A stretch of DNA of 64,000 nucleotides from Parasedimentitalea denitrificans (GCF_011813015.1 NZ_QHLQ01000013.1:40329-104328), one strand, 5' to 3'. Shown: positions 17,206 through 26,858, numbered from the stretch's first letter. Made by a program: numbers and translations. Notes: generated by a model from the sequence alone, not told the origin.

Positions 17206-19539
17206 CTACCGATCATCCCCACCGTTTGGGACGTCAATCATATCCTCATCAATCGCAGCCTGAACCGCTCCGGTCACCGCTTGTTTTTGGCTCTGGCTCA
17301 GATCATCGGCCTTGCCTTCGGCCAAACGCACAGTCACCTCACGATGGGCAAAGTGGATGCCTTCTCGCTCAAACAACTGACGGATTTCCTCGTAGACCTT
17401 CTTGCGCACCAACCACTGATCCCCCGGTTTGGTCATGAACTTGACCCGAATGATCATCGCAGAATCCTGCATCTCGATCACACCCTGCGATTTCAGCGGC
17501 TGGATAAAGTTGTCGCCGATCACCGGATCGTTCAGCAACTCCTTGCCCAACTTCTTGATCAGCTTGCGCACCTTTTCCACATCGGTGTCATAGGTCACCC
17601 GCAGCGGCAGTTTCATCATCACCCAGTCACGGGAATAGTTGGTCAGCACCCGGATTTCACCAAACGGAATGGTCTGCAACGCACCCAGATGGTGACGCAG
17701 CTGGAACGACCGAACCGAGATCTTCTCAACCGTGCCCTTCACATCGCCAATGTCGATATACTCACCCTTACGGAACGCATCATCCACCAAGAAAAACGCC
17801 CCCGAGAAGATATCGCGCACCAGTGTTTGCGAGCCAAAGCCAATGGCCAGACCAACAACACCAGCACCCGCAAACAGCGGGCTGACGTTGATGCCCAGCT
17901 CCATCAGAACAATCAGACCAATCGACACAACCACAACAGCCAAAATGGCCCCCCGGAACAGCGGCAACAGCGTTGCCAATCGGCTAGCCCCCGAGGCCCC
18001 GCCCTCATCTCCCGGCTGAGCTTCATCTGCATCAGGGGTTTCTTCGGCAATCTTACTGTCGATCCAGATCCGGAATAGGTGATAAACGATATAGCCGATG
18101 AACAGGATCGAGATTACATCTACAGCTCGTTCGGCCATCGAACCCGCCATCCAGTTCACATCTGGGTTCCAAATCCGGATCAGGGCAAATGAACCCACCA
18201 CAAAGGCCAGAATACCCGCCACCCGGCGCGCCAGATCCTCAAATGTGGCCATCGGATGCACCGGACGCACCGGCAGAACGCCCTCGTCATCCAGCATCCC
18301 ATCTAGGGCTTCAGCCTCGGCCAGATCCTCGTTCATCTGCTGCACCTGGCGGGACCGATCAAAGAAGCGTTCGATCACATAGTTGATGACGCCATAAACA
18401 ATCAGGATCGACGTCAGCACCATATAGGTCCCAACCATCAATGGGATCGGAGCCTCGCGTTCCAGCACCAGATCAAAGGCCAGGTTCAGCCAACCAAACG
18501 CCATATAGGCCATCACCAGCGGGGCCCAAACTGTGCTCAGCCCCTGCACCAACCAGCTACACTCGGCCTTTTGCTTGCCAGCGCGGATCGCATTGGTAAT
18601 GGCGCGGGCGTTGAACAGTACCATCGCCAGATTGCCGATGGTCGCGACCAAGGTCAGCACACCATGCACCAATGCATACAGGTTGTAGTTCAGTCCAAAG
18701 TCACCAACCCAAGTGGCAAATAGGATCGAACAAATATCATAGGTCGCCAAAATCGATGCCCAAAGAAACAGACGCTTGGCATCCCGATCCGAGAAAACAG
18801 GGATACGGTACTGGCTAAGATACGGGGACAGCACCATGCGCCACAGATCCGACGCCGTGCAAGCTAGAAAATAGGCGGTGTACACGGCTGTCACGGTAAA
18901 CTTGACCGAGCTATCCTCGGTTGGTCCAAAGATTAAATAACCCGCCAACCCCGCAAAAATCATGGCAAAGATGGTGGCGCCCATCCCCATGGCAAACCGA
19001 AACACCAGAAATGGCATTTTTTCTCGATAGCCTACTGGCTCGGCTTTAACGCGCCCGACAACCAGACGCTTGGCTATCCGCTTGCCGTAGATCTCAATCG
19101 ACAGCCACCGCCCAATCAACAGCAGAAGCACACTCCAGCCCAAGATTTCCACATAGGTCTGGATACGACCATCCGGGCTGGTCTGTTTCAGAATGTAGGC
19201 AACTTCGATTTTGGCATAGGGCAGTGCCGCCAACCGGCTCCGCAGTTCCTGGCGAAACTTGTCGACCTCAGATTGCGCCTGCATCAGCGCCGAAGGGCCA
19301 CCCATCGTGTCGACCGGCTCCTTTGTCCCGTCGGTCTCAGCAAGCTCGGTTACCAGCTGTCCACGACCATCCAGAACGATAACGCCAACGCCACTGTCAG
19401 CCGCCTGTTCAATGGCTTTAGCCAGCGCCTCTGCGCCAGCACTGTCGCTCTCTTGCGCCGCCAATGAAGAGGCAATGGGCATCGCCAACATCAGCGCCAG
19501 AAGGCCACTCAACAAAAATCGATAAATCAGATGCATCAT
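17206..19539 (-). CDS. Large mechanosensitive channel, MscS family
   Basis: A 777-aa membrane protein. A signal peptide (about residues 1-28 from ATG 19539) is followed by a periplasmic segment and about ten spans. The C-terminal MscS core (about 545-740) has the pore helix and beta-domain sequence GFGSQTLVRDIFSGAFFLVDD and GDVKGTVEKISVRSF. It would release solutes on osmotic downshock. The frame extends to TTG 19569, but neither start has a strong ribosome site; ATG 19539 puts the signal sequence at the N-terminus. The length matches the larger MscS/YbdG-YjeP-like proteins. Confidence 0.88.
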   Translation of the reverse strand: MMHLIYRFLLSGLLALMLAMPIASSLAAQESDSAGAEALAKAIEQAADSGVGVIVLDGRGQLVTELAETDGTKEPVDTMGGPSALMQAQSEVDKFRQELRSRLAALPYAKIEVAYILKQTSPDGRIQTYVEILGWSVLLLLIGRWLSIEIYGKRIAKRLVVGRVKAEPVGYREKMPFLVFRFAMGMGATIFAMIFAGLAGYLIFGPTEDSSVKFTVTAVYTAYFLACTASDLWRMVLSPYLSQYRIPVFSDRDAKRLFLWASILATYDICSILFATWVGDFGLNYNLYALVHGVLTLVATIGNLAMVLFNARAITNAIRAGKQKAECSWLVQGLSTVWAPLVMAYMAFGWLNLAFDLVLEREAPIPLMVGTYMVLTSILIVYGVINYVIERFFDRSRQVQQMNEDLAEAEALDGMLDDEGVLPVRPVHPMATFEDLARRVAGILAFVVGSFALIRIWNPDVNWMAGSMAERAVDVISILFIGYIVYHLFRIWIDSKIAEETPDADEAQPGDEGGASGASRLATLLPLFRGAILAVVVVSIGLIVLMELGINVSPLFAGAGVVGLAIGFGSQTLVRDIFSGAFFLVDDAFRKGEYIDIGDVKGTVEKISVRSFQLRHHLGALQTIPFGEIRVLTNYSRDWVMMKLPLRVTYDTDVEKVRKLIKKLGKELLNDPVIGDNFIQPLKSQGVIEMQDSAMIIRVKFMTKPGDQWLVRKKVYEEIRQLFEREGIHFAHREVTVRLAEGKADDLSQSQKQAVTGAVQAAIDEDMIDVPNGGDDR

Positions 19540-19988
19540 TTGAAAGAGGGTCCCCGCGTGTTTTCGCAAAATTACCGCAGCTGCTACAAGAGCGCAAACC
19601 CCATAAACACACGCAGTTTTGCACCTATGTGTCCCTCGGTTGATTGCATGTTATTTTCACGCAGGCTATATACTTTCTGTCGCTAATACCCCGTGACAGG
19701 ACACCTGCCAGCAAACAGTTTGGCCGATGGCAAAACACGGAGAAACGCGATGAAAAACACGGACCGTGCCAGACCCAGCTTTTTCTTGAGCTGACTGCGC
19801 AACCTGAGGCGAACAATGGCCGAGCAGATAGGGATTTTTCCCACACCTACAGTGGTGCCGGTTTTGTCGGCAAATCGATCCCTGCGGTCTCTGTCTGTGC
19901 GCCCATTGCAAACGTTCAGATTGAACTCTTCTCTTGCTGCACCTACCGCAGCTCTCCACTTTCTCGCCCCCTTCGTTCAGGCCTAACC
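19540..19988. other. Divergent intergenic region upstream of the glycosyltransferase operon
   Basis: About 450 nt between mscS and the first glycosyltransferase. The plus-strand frame stays open back to TTG 19644, but its translation is Cys/Ser/Arg-rich and unlike the conserved GHLRRS start of the protein, so I treat it as untranslated. Both promoters should lie here. I could not pick convincing -35/-10 pairs. Confidence 0.5.
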
Positions 19989-21209
19989 ATGACAGTCCAA
20001 ACCACTTCCAACACGGACAATGCCCGCCGCGCACCGCGCGTGATGCTCTATAGTCACGACACATTTGGCCTTGGCCATCTGCGGCGCTCGCGTGCATTGG
20101 CTGGCGCCATCACCGCAGCCGACCCTTCCGCCTCGGCCCTGATCCTGACCGGATCACCCGTTGCCGGGCGTTTTGCATTTCCTGAACGCGTGGACCATGT
20201 TCGCCTGCCCGGCGTCACCAAGCTCTCTGATGGGTCCTACGCCTCGCGCACAATGGGGATGAGCATTGATGAAACGACAAGCCTACGATCGGGCCTGATC
20301 CGCTCTACCGCCGAGCAATACGATCCAGATGTTCTGATCGTCGACAAAGAGCCCACCGGCTTTCGCGGCGAACTGCTGCCAACACTGGACATGCTGAAAT
20401 CCAGTGGCCGGGCAAAACTGGTACTGGGCCTGCGTGACGTGCTCGACGAACCGAAAGTGCTAGCAGCCGAATGGGAGCGCAAAGGCGCCATCCCAGCTAC
20501 AGAAGGCTTTTATGATGAGCTATGGGTCTATGGTCAGCGCGACATCTATGACCCAACCGCCGGGCTTGATCTAAGCCCAGAGGTTCAGGCCCGCACCCAC
20601 TGGACCGGCTATCTGCGCCGCGATCTGGGAACGATCGGTGAGGCCCCGGAACAGCCCTATGTTCTGATCACCCCCGGTGGAGGAGGCGACGGCGCAGCCA
20701 TGGTTGATCTTGTGTTGTCAGCCTATGAACGCGATCCAGATCTGAACCCGCGTGCTATTCTAGTCTATGGCCCATTTCTGTCCGGCGATACCCGCGCAGC
20801 CTTTGAGGCCCGCGTTGAACAGCTGAATGGCCGGGTCACGGCAGTTGGTTTTGAATCCCAAATCGAAACCCTGTTTGCCGGTGCTCAGGGCGTTGTCTGC
20901 ATGGGCGGCTACAATACGTTCTGCGAGGTCCTGTCCTTTGACAAACGCGCCGTGATCGTGCCCCGTACCACACCGCGTCTGGAACAATGGATCCGCGCTA
21001 GCCGGGCCGAGCAACTGGGCCTGATCGCGATGCTGGATGAAAACCGCGATGGCATGACAGCCGAAACCATGATTCGCGCCATCCGCTCTTTGGAGCAGCA
21101 GAAACCACCTTCGGCCGCCTTTACTCCGGGCCTGCTCGACGGCCTCGACTACGTTACCGACCGTGTGAACAAGCTGCTATCTGGTGCAGCACGTGAGGCC
21201 GCTGAATGA
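19989..21209 (+). CDS. Predicted glycosyltransferase (COG4671/MurG-like fold)
   Basis: A 406-aa GT-B-fold protein and first gene of a seven-gene operon. The N-terminal domain begins RVMLYSHDTFGLGHLRRSRA (a GHxxRS motif, near residues 18-37). The C-terminal nucleotide-sugar domain has LITPGGGGDGAAM and CMGGYNTFCEVL near 315. ATG 19989 begins just before the conserved sequence. The stop overlaps the next start (ATGA). It is paralogous in layout to the protein at 24119-25255. Donor and acceptor are unknown. I expect a cytoplasmic enzyme building a surface glycan or glycolipid. Confidence 0.78.
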   Translation: MTVQTTSNTDNARRAPRVMLYSHDTFGLGHLRRSRALAGAITAADPSASALILTGSPVAGRFAFPERVDHVRLPGVTKLSDGSYASRTMGMSIDETTSLRSGLIRSTAEQYDPDVLIVDKEPTGFRGELLPTLDMLKSSGRAKLVLGLRDVLDEPKVLAAEWERKGAIPATEGFYDELWVYGQRDIYDPTAGLDLSPEVQARTHWTGYLRRDLGTIGEAPEQPYVLITPGGGGDGAAMVDLVLSAYERDPDLNPRAILVYGPFLSGDTRAAFEARVEQLNGRVTAVGFESQIETLFAGAQGVVCMGGYNTFCEVLSFDKRAVIVPRTTPRLEQWIRASRAEQLGLIAMLDENRDGMTAETMIRAIRSLEQQKPPSAAFTPGLLDGLDYVTDRVNKLLSGAAREAAE

Positions 21210-22450
21210 TCAATACATCGCCGCCGCTGGCGGTTCTGGTCAAAGGCTGGCCACGGCTGTCCGAGACATTCATCGCGCAGGAATTGGTTGCGCTCGAAGC
21301 GGCAGGCCATGCGTTTGAGATCTGGTCGCTGCGCCACCCCACAGACGTCAAACGGCACCCCCTGCACGAACAACTTCAGGCATCGGTGAAATACCTGCCC
21401 GAATACCTGTATCAGGAACCACAGCGCGTTTGGGATGCCCGCAGCATCGCCCAGTCCTTGCCCGGCTATGCCGAGGCCTACCGGATCTGGCGCGCTGATC
21501 TGAAACGCGACCCCAGCCACAACCGCATCCGCCGGTTTGGTCAGGCCTGTGTTCTGGCCGCCGAAATGCCTGACGCGGTGCTGGGGCTTTACGCTCACTT
21601 CCTGCATACGCCGTCATCCGTGGCACGTTACGCCGCAATCATGCGCGGACTACCGTGGAGCTTTTCCGCCCACGCCAAAGACATCTGGACCTCGCCCGAC
21701 TGGGAGATTTCCGAAAAACTGTCCAGCGCCCACCACGGCGCGGCCTTTGGCGCGACCTGCACCGGCTTTGGCGCCAAGCACCTACAAGAAATGTCCGATG
21801 ACCCTAGCCGCGTTGATCTGATCTACCACGGTCTGGACCTGACCCGCTTTCCCGCTGCCCCTGATCGGGTCTGGCGTAAGGCCACTGACCCGCTGCACCT
21901 GATGTCTGTTGGCCGATTGGTCGAGAAAAAGGGTTTTGACAACCTGATTGCAGCCCTGACACTGCTGCCTGCTGATCTTGACTGGCACTGGACCCAAATC
22001 GGCGGTGGCAAACTACAAGACAAGCTGACTGCCATGGCCGAAGAGGCCGGAATAAACCACCGGATCACTTGGTGCGGAGCCTGTGATCAGCCCGAAGTCA
22101 TCGCTGCCATGCGCGCCGCTGATCTGTTTGTCCTGCCCAGCCGCATTGCCGCCGACGGTGATCGTGACGGCTTGCCCAATGTGCTAATGGAGGCCGCCTC
22201 GCAGCGTCTGCCAATCCTGTCCACCGCAGTTTCAGCGATCCCTGAGTTCATCACCAGCGGCACCCACGGCCTGCTGGCCGACGATGCGCCGCAGTCCTTG
22301 GCTCAGGCCATCGCGCAAATGGCCAACAATCCGGACCAGACTGCCGACATGGCCGAGGCCGCACTCGCGCGTTTGAAGTCCGACTTTGGCATGCCTCCCG
22401 GTATCGCACGCCTGTCACAACGCCTGACCGCGATGCTGGCGGGCAAATGA
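21206..22450 (+). CDS. Glycosyltransferase family 4 protein
   Basis: A 414-aa GT-B glycosyltransferase. The N-terminal domain opens with VLVKGWPRLSETFIAQE, typical of WcaL/colanic-acid-like GT4 enzymes. The C-terminal domain holds LMSVGRLVEKKGFDNLI (near 232-248) and the donor-binding region LPSRIAADGDRDGLPNVLMEA. Both junctions are ATGA overlaps. It is a retaining transferase using an unknown nucleotide sugar. Confidence 0.88.
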   Translation: MINTSPPLAVLVKGWPRLSETFIAQELVALEAAGHAFEIWSLRHPTDVKRHPLHEQLQASVKYLPEYLYQEPQRVWDARSIAQSLPGYAEAYRIWRADLKRDPSHNRIRRFGQACVLAAEMPDAVLGLYAHFLHTPSSVARYAAIMRGLPWSFSAHAKDIWTSPDWEISEKLSSAHHGAAFGATCTGFGAKHLQEMSDDPSRVDLIYHGLDLTRFPAAPDRVWRKATDPLHLMSVGRLVEKKGFDNLIAALTLLPADLDWHWTQIGGGKLQDKLTAMAEEAGINHRITWCGACDQPEVIAAMRAADLFVLPSRIAADGDRDGLPNVLMEAASQRLPILSTAVSAIPEFITSGTHGLLADDAPQSLAQAIAQMANNPDQTADMAEAALARLKSDFGMPPGIARLSQRLTAMLAGK

Positions 22451-23535
22451 CACAGGGCCAAGGCAAAAGAGTTGCCTTTTATGCGCCAATGAAGTCGCCA
22501 CATCACCCGGTGCCATCGGGTGATCGTGAAATGGCCCGCAACTTGATCAATGTAATCGGCGCAAATGGCGCACAGGTCGATCTGGTGTCTGAACTAAGGA
22601 TCTACGACAAACACGGCGACAGTGATGTGCAGCAAGACCTGCGCAGCCAAGCCGAGGCCGAGGCCACACGCCTGATCCGCGACATGCCCCCGGCAGATCT
22701 CTGGGTGACCTACCACAACTACTACAAAGCGCCCGACCTGATTGGCCCCACAGTGGCCCGCGCACGCGACATTCCCTATGTCCAGATCGAATCCACCCGC
22801 GCCACCAGTCGCCTGACCGGTCCATGGGCCAGCTTTGCCCAGTCCGCTCACTACGCCTGCGATGCGGCCGATGCGGTTTTCTACCTGACCGAATATGATC
22901 TAGAGACCCTGAAACGCGACCGATATGGCGATCAGCAACTGGTCCACCTTCCGCCCTTTCTGCCCACCGACACACTGCCCCCTGCATCGACATTGAATGG
23001 TCCGATGCTGGCCACCGGCATGATGCGAGAGGGCGACAAACTGGCCTCTTACAGCCTCATCGCACAGACCCTAGCCCACCTGTCAGGCGACTGGCAGTTA
23101 CACATAGCCGGCGACGGCCCTGCCAGATCACAGGTCGAGACGCTGATGGCCCCTTATGGGGATCGCGTCACCTTGCTTGGTCAACTCGACCGCGCGGATC
23201 TGGCGCAGGCCTATGCCCAAGCCAGCCTGTTCTTTTGGCCCGGCGTGAACGAAGCCTTTGGCATGGTCTATCTTGAGGCGCAAAGCCACGGGTTGCCCGT
23301 AGTGGCCCAGGACCGTCCTGGCCTGCGTGATGTTCTGGCGCCCGGATCCTATCCAACACCCGAAGCAGGCCCACAGGCGATGGCAGATCAGATCTCGCAA
23401 CTGCTTGGCGATCGTGATCTAAGTGTCAAACGCGGCGCCGAGGCCCGCACCTTTATTGCCGCCACCCATCTGGCCCCCGCTGCCACCCAACGGTTTTGGT
23501 CCGCCGTGCCCCCCTTACTGGAGAAGCCCCAATGA
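22447..23535 (+). CDS. Glycosyltransferase (GT4-like GT-B)
   Basis: A 362-aa protein whose N-terminal Rossmann domain starts VAFYAPMKSPHHPVPSGDRE. The C-terminal GT1/GT4 domain includes LHIAGDGPARSQVE and FFWPGVNEAFGMVYLEAQ (near 258-275), with the ExFGxxxxE catalytic pattern. It overlaps its neighbours by 4 nt on both sides. The VPSGDREMARNL segment suggests an acceptor-side domain shared with other bacterial GT4 enzymes. The sugar specificity is unknown. Confidence 0.85.
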   Translation: MTQGQGKRVAFYAPMKSPHHPVPSGDREMARNLINVIGANGAQVDLVSELRIYDKHGDSDVQQDLRSQAEAEATRLIRDMPPADLWVTYHNYYKAPDLIGPTVARARDIPYVQIESTRATSRLTGPWASFAQSAHYACDAADAVFYLTEYDLETLKRDRYGDQQLVHLPPFLPTDTLPPASTLNGPMLATGMMREGDKLASYSLIAQTLAHLSGDWQLHIAGDGPARSQVETLMAPYGDRVTLLGQLDRADLAQAYAQASLFFWPGVNEAFGMVYLEAQSHGLPVVAQDRPGLRDVLAPGSYPTPEAGPQAMADQISQLLGDRDLSVKRGAEARTFIAATHLAPAATQRFWSAVPPLLEKPQ

Positions 23536-24122
23536 TCCGTCTTGCCTTGCTGCGCCATGGACATACGCACTGGAACCGCGCGGGCCGTATTCAGGGCCGC
23601 AGCGATATTCCACTCGACGATGGAGCCCGCGCTGACCTGTCGGGTTTCACCCTGCCCGCGCCCTGGGATCAGGCTGACCTATGGTCCAGCCCGCTGAAAC
23701 GTGCGGTTGAGACGGCCGAAATTGTCTCAGGGCGCGAGCCCAAGACTGCCCCCGAACTGACCGAGATGTTCTGGGGAGACTGGGAGGGCAAACATGGGCT
23801 GGATCTAAAGGCCGACCCAAACAGCGGCTTTCGCGATATTGAAAACTGGGGTTGGGATTTCCAACCACCCGGCGGCGAGACGCCAGCACAGGTTTGGGCC
23901 CGAATTGAACCCTGGGTGAATACCCTGCAACGCGACACCCTAGCGGTCTGTCACATCGGTATCATGCGTATGATCCTTGCACGTGCCTATGGCTGGGGTT
24001 TTGACGGCCCTGCCCCCTTCCGCATCAAACGCAACCGGCTGTTTGTAGTGGAAATTGACGGCGACAGCCTGACCCCGATTGCCGAGCCAGTGCGCCTGTC
24101 CAAGCGCGCAGATGCTGTATGA
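23532..24122 (+). CDS. Histidine phosphatase family protein (phosphoglycerate-mutase-like)
   Basis: A 196-aa protein starting MIRLALLRHGHTHWNRAGRI, the RHG catalytic motif at residues 8-10. A conserved Glu (TEMFWGDWEG) and a second histidine (VCHIGIMRM) complete the site. ATG 23532 overlaps the upstream TGA. An earlier in-frame start would add 12 residues inside the previous gene. It probably removes phosphate from a sugar-phosphate or lipid-phosphate intermediate of the same glycan pathway, which is inference from position. Confidence 0.85.
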   Translation: MIRLALLRHGHTHWNRAGRIQGRSDIPLDDGARADLSGFTLPAPWDQADLWSSPLKRAVETAEIVSGREPKTAPELTEMFWGDWEGKHGLDLKADPNSGFRDIENWGWDFQPPGGETPAQVWARIEPWVNTLQRDTLAVCHIGIMRMILARAYGWGFDGPAPFRIKRNRLFVVEIDGDSLTPIAEPVRLSKRADAV

Positions 24123-25255
24123 AAGTCCTGATTGCAGTCACTCACCTGTTGGGCACCGGCCACCTTAGCCGCGCCCTGACCCTGGGCCGCGCCTTTGCTG
24201 CGGCAGGTCATCAGGTCTGTGTTGCATCAGGTGGCTTTGCCGCGCCGCAGCTGAACGCGGATGGGGTTGATCTGCTACAACTGCCGCCCCTGCGTTCTGA
24301 CGGTGTTGATTTCACCCGACTGCTAACCGCATCAGGTGAGGTCGCTGACGCGGCCTACTACAGTAAGCGACAAGACGCCCTGTGCATCGCGCTGGCTGAT
24401 ATGCAGCCGGACATCCTGATCACCGAACTCTACCCCTTTGGCCGCCGAAGCCTGGCAGAGGAGTTCAAGGCACTGTTGTCTGCCGCCCATGCGATGCCGC
24501 GCCGCCCTGTCGTTCTGGCCTCGATCCGCGATATCCTGGCGCCACCATCCAAACCGAAAAAGGCCGTTCAGGCCGATGCAGTGATTGCCGAATACTACGA
24601 CGCGGTTCTGGTGCACTCTGACCCATCTGCTACCCAGCTAGAGATCAGCTGGCCGGTGTCTGCGATGCTAGGGGAAAAGCTACAATACACCGGCTATGTG
24701 GCCCCACCCGCACCAACCGAGCATCCACAACGCGCAGGAAATGGCGAGGTTCTGGTCAGTGCCGGTGGCGGCAGCGTGGGCGATGCGCTGTTTGAAACCG
24801 CCTGTCTTGCTGTCGCGCAGATGCCGGATACCCGGTGGCGACTGCTGGTTGGCGGCAGTGATGCGGCCCAACGGATCGAACGGTTGCAGGCCATCGGATC
24901 GCCTGCGGTGATCGAACCTGCCAGGCCCGATTTCCGCCAGATGCTGCCTCTGGCTGCCGCCTCGGTCAGCATGTGCGGCTACAACACCGCGCTAGACCTG
25001 CTACAATGCGGCACCCCGGCGGTACTAATCCCGTTTGATGCGGGCAAAGAGGTTGAGCAGGGATTGCGCGCGCAAAGCCTGAAACCGATGCCCGGTTTCG
25101 AGGTTGTCACCAGCGCCGACCTGACGCCAGATAGCCTGTGCCAAGCGATCCAAGACGCAATATCAGCACCACGCCGCGACACTGCCAACCTGCATTTTGA
25201 CGGGGCAAACCAAGCGGTAAAGATCGCGATTGAACTGGCGGAGCAACGGGCATGA
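24119..25255 (+). CDS. Predicted glycosyltransferase (MurG/COG4671-like), paralogue of the first operon gene
   Basis: A 378-aa GT-B protein. It begins MKVLIAVTHLLGTGHLSRAL, matching the GHLRRS motif of the protein at 19989. The C-terminal domain has VLVSAGGGSVGDALFE and a SMCGYNTALDLLQCGTPAVL nucleotide-sugar loop. It overlaps the phosphatase and the deacetylase genes by 4 nt each. Two such paralogues in one operon suggest two successive related transfers. Confidence 0.8.
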   Translation: MKVLIAVTHLLGTGHLSRALTLGRAFAAAGHQVCVASGGFAAPQLNADGVDLLQLPPLRSDGVDFTRLLTASGEVADAAYYSKRQDALCIALADMQPDILITELYPFGRRSLAEEFKALLSAAHAMPRRPVVLASIRDILAPPSKPKKAVQADAVIAEYYDAVLVHSDPSATQLEISWPVSAMLGEKLQYTGYVAPPAPTEHPQRAGNGEVLVSAGGGSVGDALFETACLAVAQMPDTRWRLLVGGSDAAQRIERLQAIGSPAVIEPARPDFRQMLPLAAASVSMCGYNTALDLLQCGTPAVLIPFDAGKEVEQGLRAQSLKPMPGFEVVTSADLTPDSLCQAIQDAISAPRRDTANLHFDGANQAVKIAIELAEQRA

Positions 25256-26013
25256 ACGCTGACTGGACAGGTTTGGATCAGGAATTGCAAAGCTGGCAGG
25301 ATCAGGGGCTCACCCTACCCCTGTGGTGGCGCGACGATGATGCCATTGAACCCACGCCACACCTAGATCATCTGACCGAGCTATCGGAGAAACTAGACCT
25401 TCCCGTACATTTGGCGGTCATCCCCCGCGATGCGACACAGGCCTTGGCCAATCACCTCGCGACCTCGTCACAACTTATCCCTGTCGTGCACGGCTGGGCT
25501 CATCAGAACCACGCACCACAGGGTGAAAAGAAAGCTGAATTCGGCGCCCATCGCCCAGTAGAACAGGCAGTGGCTGATGCTGGTCGCGGTCTGGAGACAC
25601 TGCGCGCTTTGCTAGGCGAGGACGTGACCCCTATGTTTGTTCCCCCATGGAACCGGATTAGCGATGATGTGGTTCAGGAACTGGCAGGAATGGGATACAC
25701 GAGCCTGTCGACATTCAAGCCGCGCACCGCCGCCGAAGCGGCCCCCGGTTTGCAACAGATCAACACCCACCTTGACCCGATCCACTGGAAGGGCAGCCGT
25801 TCGCTAGTGCCGCCCCAACAGCTGGTAGATCAAGTCACCCAACAATTGATTTCCCGCCGTAACGGACTGGCCGACAACATCGAACCCTATGGCATTCTGA
25901 CCCATCATCTTGTCCATGACAGCGCAATATGGGACTTCACCGAAGCTCTGCTAGGCCGTTTGCTGACTGGCCCTGCCACCATCTGGACACACCCACAAAG
26001 GACCGCACCATGA
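25252..26013 (+). CDS. Polysaccharide-deacetylase-like (NodB fold) protein
   Basis: A 253-aa protein with recognisable NodB-fold motifs in order: WRDDDA (motif 1, near 24-29), HGWAHQNH (motif 2 metal histidines, near 81-88), FVPPWNR (motif 3, near 126-132) and THHLVHD near the C-terminus. It has no signal peptide, so it probably acts in the cytoplasm, unlike most periplasmic NodB proteins. It could N-deacetylate a sugar before or after transfer. It is ATGA-coupled to both neighbours. Confidence 0.75.
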   Translation: MNADWTGLDQELQSWQDQGLTLPLWWRDDDAIEPTPHLDHLTELSEKLDLPVHLAVIPRDATQALANHLATSSQLIPVVHGWAHQNHAPQGEKKAEFGAHRPVEQAVADAGRGLETLRALLGEDVTPMFVPPWNRISDDVVQELAGMGYTSLSTFKPRTAAEAAPGLQQINTHLDPIHWKGSRSLVPPQQLVDQVTQQLISRRNGLADNIEPYGILTHHLVHDSAIWDFTEALLGRLLTGPATIWTHPQRTAP

Positions 26014-26489
26014 GCCGATTGGATTCCATGCTCCGCCGCTTTACCGCCCAACGTGATGGGCTGAACTGGGCCGCGGACCAGATCGCATCGCTATCGGGTG
26101 ACGCATTGGACATGGGGCTGGGTAATGGCCGCACCTATGACCACCTGCGCGAAATCCTGCCAAACCGCCGTGTCTGGGTGATCGACCGGATCCTGCAATG
26201 CCACCCGTCCTGTGTTCCGCCCGAGGCAGATTTCCTGCAAGGCGAGGCCGAGCCGATGATCAACCGGCTGGTGGAACAGGGCCACGAAATTGTGCTGGCC
26301 CACTATGACTTTGGCTTTGGTGTGAAAGAAAAAGACGTGGCCGAAGCTGCCCGCCTATCGCCCATCATCGCCTCGGTCATGGTCCCCGGAGGCATTATCG
26401 TATCGGGACAACCGCTGGTCGGATTTGAGGAACTGGACAGCCCCAAGGGCATCGCACCGGGACGTTATATGTTTTACCGAGCAGCCTAA
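26010..26489 (+). CDS. Class I SAM-dependent methyltransferase-like protein
   Basis: A 159-aa protein with a Rossmann motif I DALDMGLGNGRTYDHL (near 31-46) and a following acidic residue in WVIDRIL. Later strands fit a small methyltransferase. It is the last gene of the overlapping operon and starts at ATG 26010 inside the deacetylase stop. It probably methylates a sugar or the glycan terminus. An alternative is a non-enzymatic SAM-fold protein, since no substrate motif is visible. Confidence 0.72.
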   Translation: MSRLDSMLRRFTAQRDGLNWAADQIASLSGDALDMGLGNGRTYDHLREILPNRRVWVIDRILQCHPSCVPPEADFLQGEAEPMINRLVEQGHEIVLAHYDFGFGVKEKDVAEAARLSPIIASVMVPGGIIVSGQPLVGFEELDSPKGIAPGRYMFYRAA

Positions 26490-26582
26490 GGCCTACTCCA
26501 CTCGGTTCTGGTCCTCTGAACAATCATGGCTATAGTGCTTTGAAATTTGCACAGCCAAGGGATTGTTTGGGGGGATTGATTT

Positions 26583-26759
26583 ATGTTCATGGAATATGTG
26601 TACGCCGGGCTGGCGCTGCTATTTGCCTGCGCTGTAGTTGCCGCAATTCTGTATGGGATGTTTTCCAACCCGACTAAGCCCAAAAAGCTCAGATCGCGCA
26701 GCACCTTTACCCACGGGATTGACGACGTGTCGATCTCTGGCGATGGCACCAACGACTGA
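26583..26759 (+). CDS. Small single-span membrane protein
   Basis: A 58-codon frame, MFMEYVYAGLALL onward, with one hydrophobic span (about residues 5-27) followed by a basic, lysine/arginine-rich stretch (KPKKLRSRS) and an acidic C-terminus. A GGGGGG (26570-26575) lies about 7 nt before ATG 26583, a very strong ribosome site for this window, and a stop falls at 26757-26759. By the positive-inside rule the C-terminus is cytoplasmic. I do not recognise a family. Confidence 0.65.
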   Translation: MFMEYVYAGLALLFACAVVAAILYGMFSNPTKPKKLRSRSTFTHGIDDVSISGDGTND

Positions 26760-26858
26760 TCGAGTCAGTTTTCGCACCCCAGCTCCCATAGCCTCTATCG
26801 CGATGCGGAAAGAGCGGTTATATGCCCCTCAAACCCCAATGCTAAAGGAAGCTGCCCG

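Noticed and set aside
19644-19988. An N-terminal extension of the first glycosyltransferase back to TTG 19644
   Set aside because: The extension is Cys/Ser/Arg-rich and unlike the family, and the conserved sequence begins just after ATG 19989.
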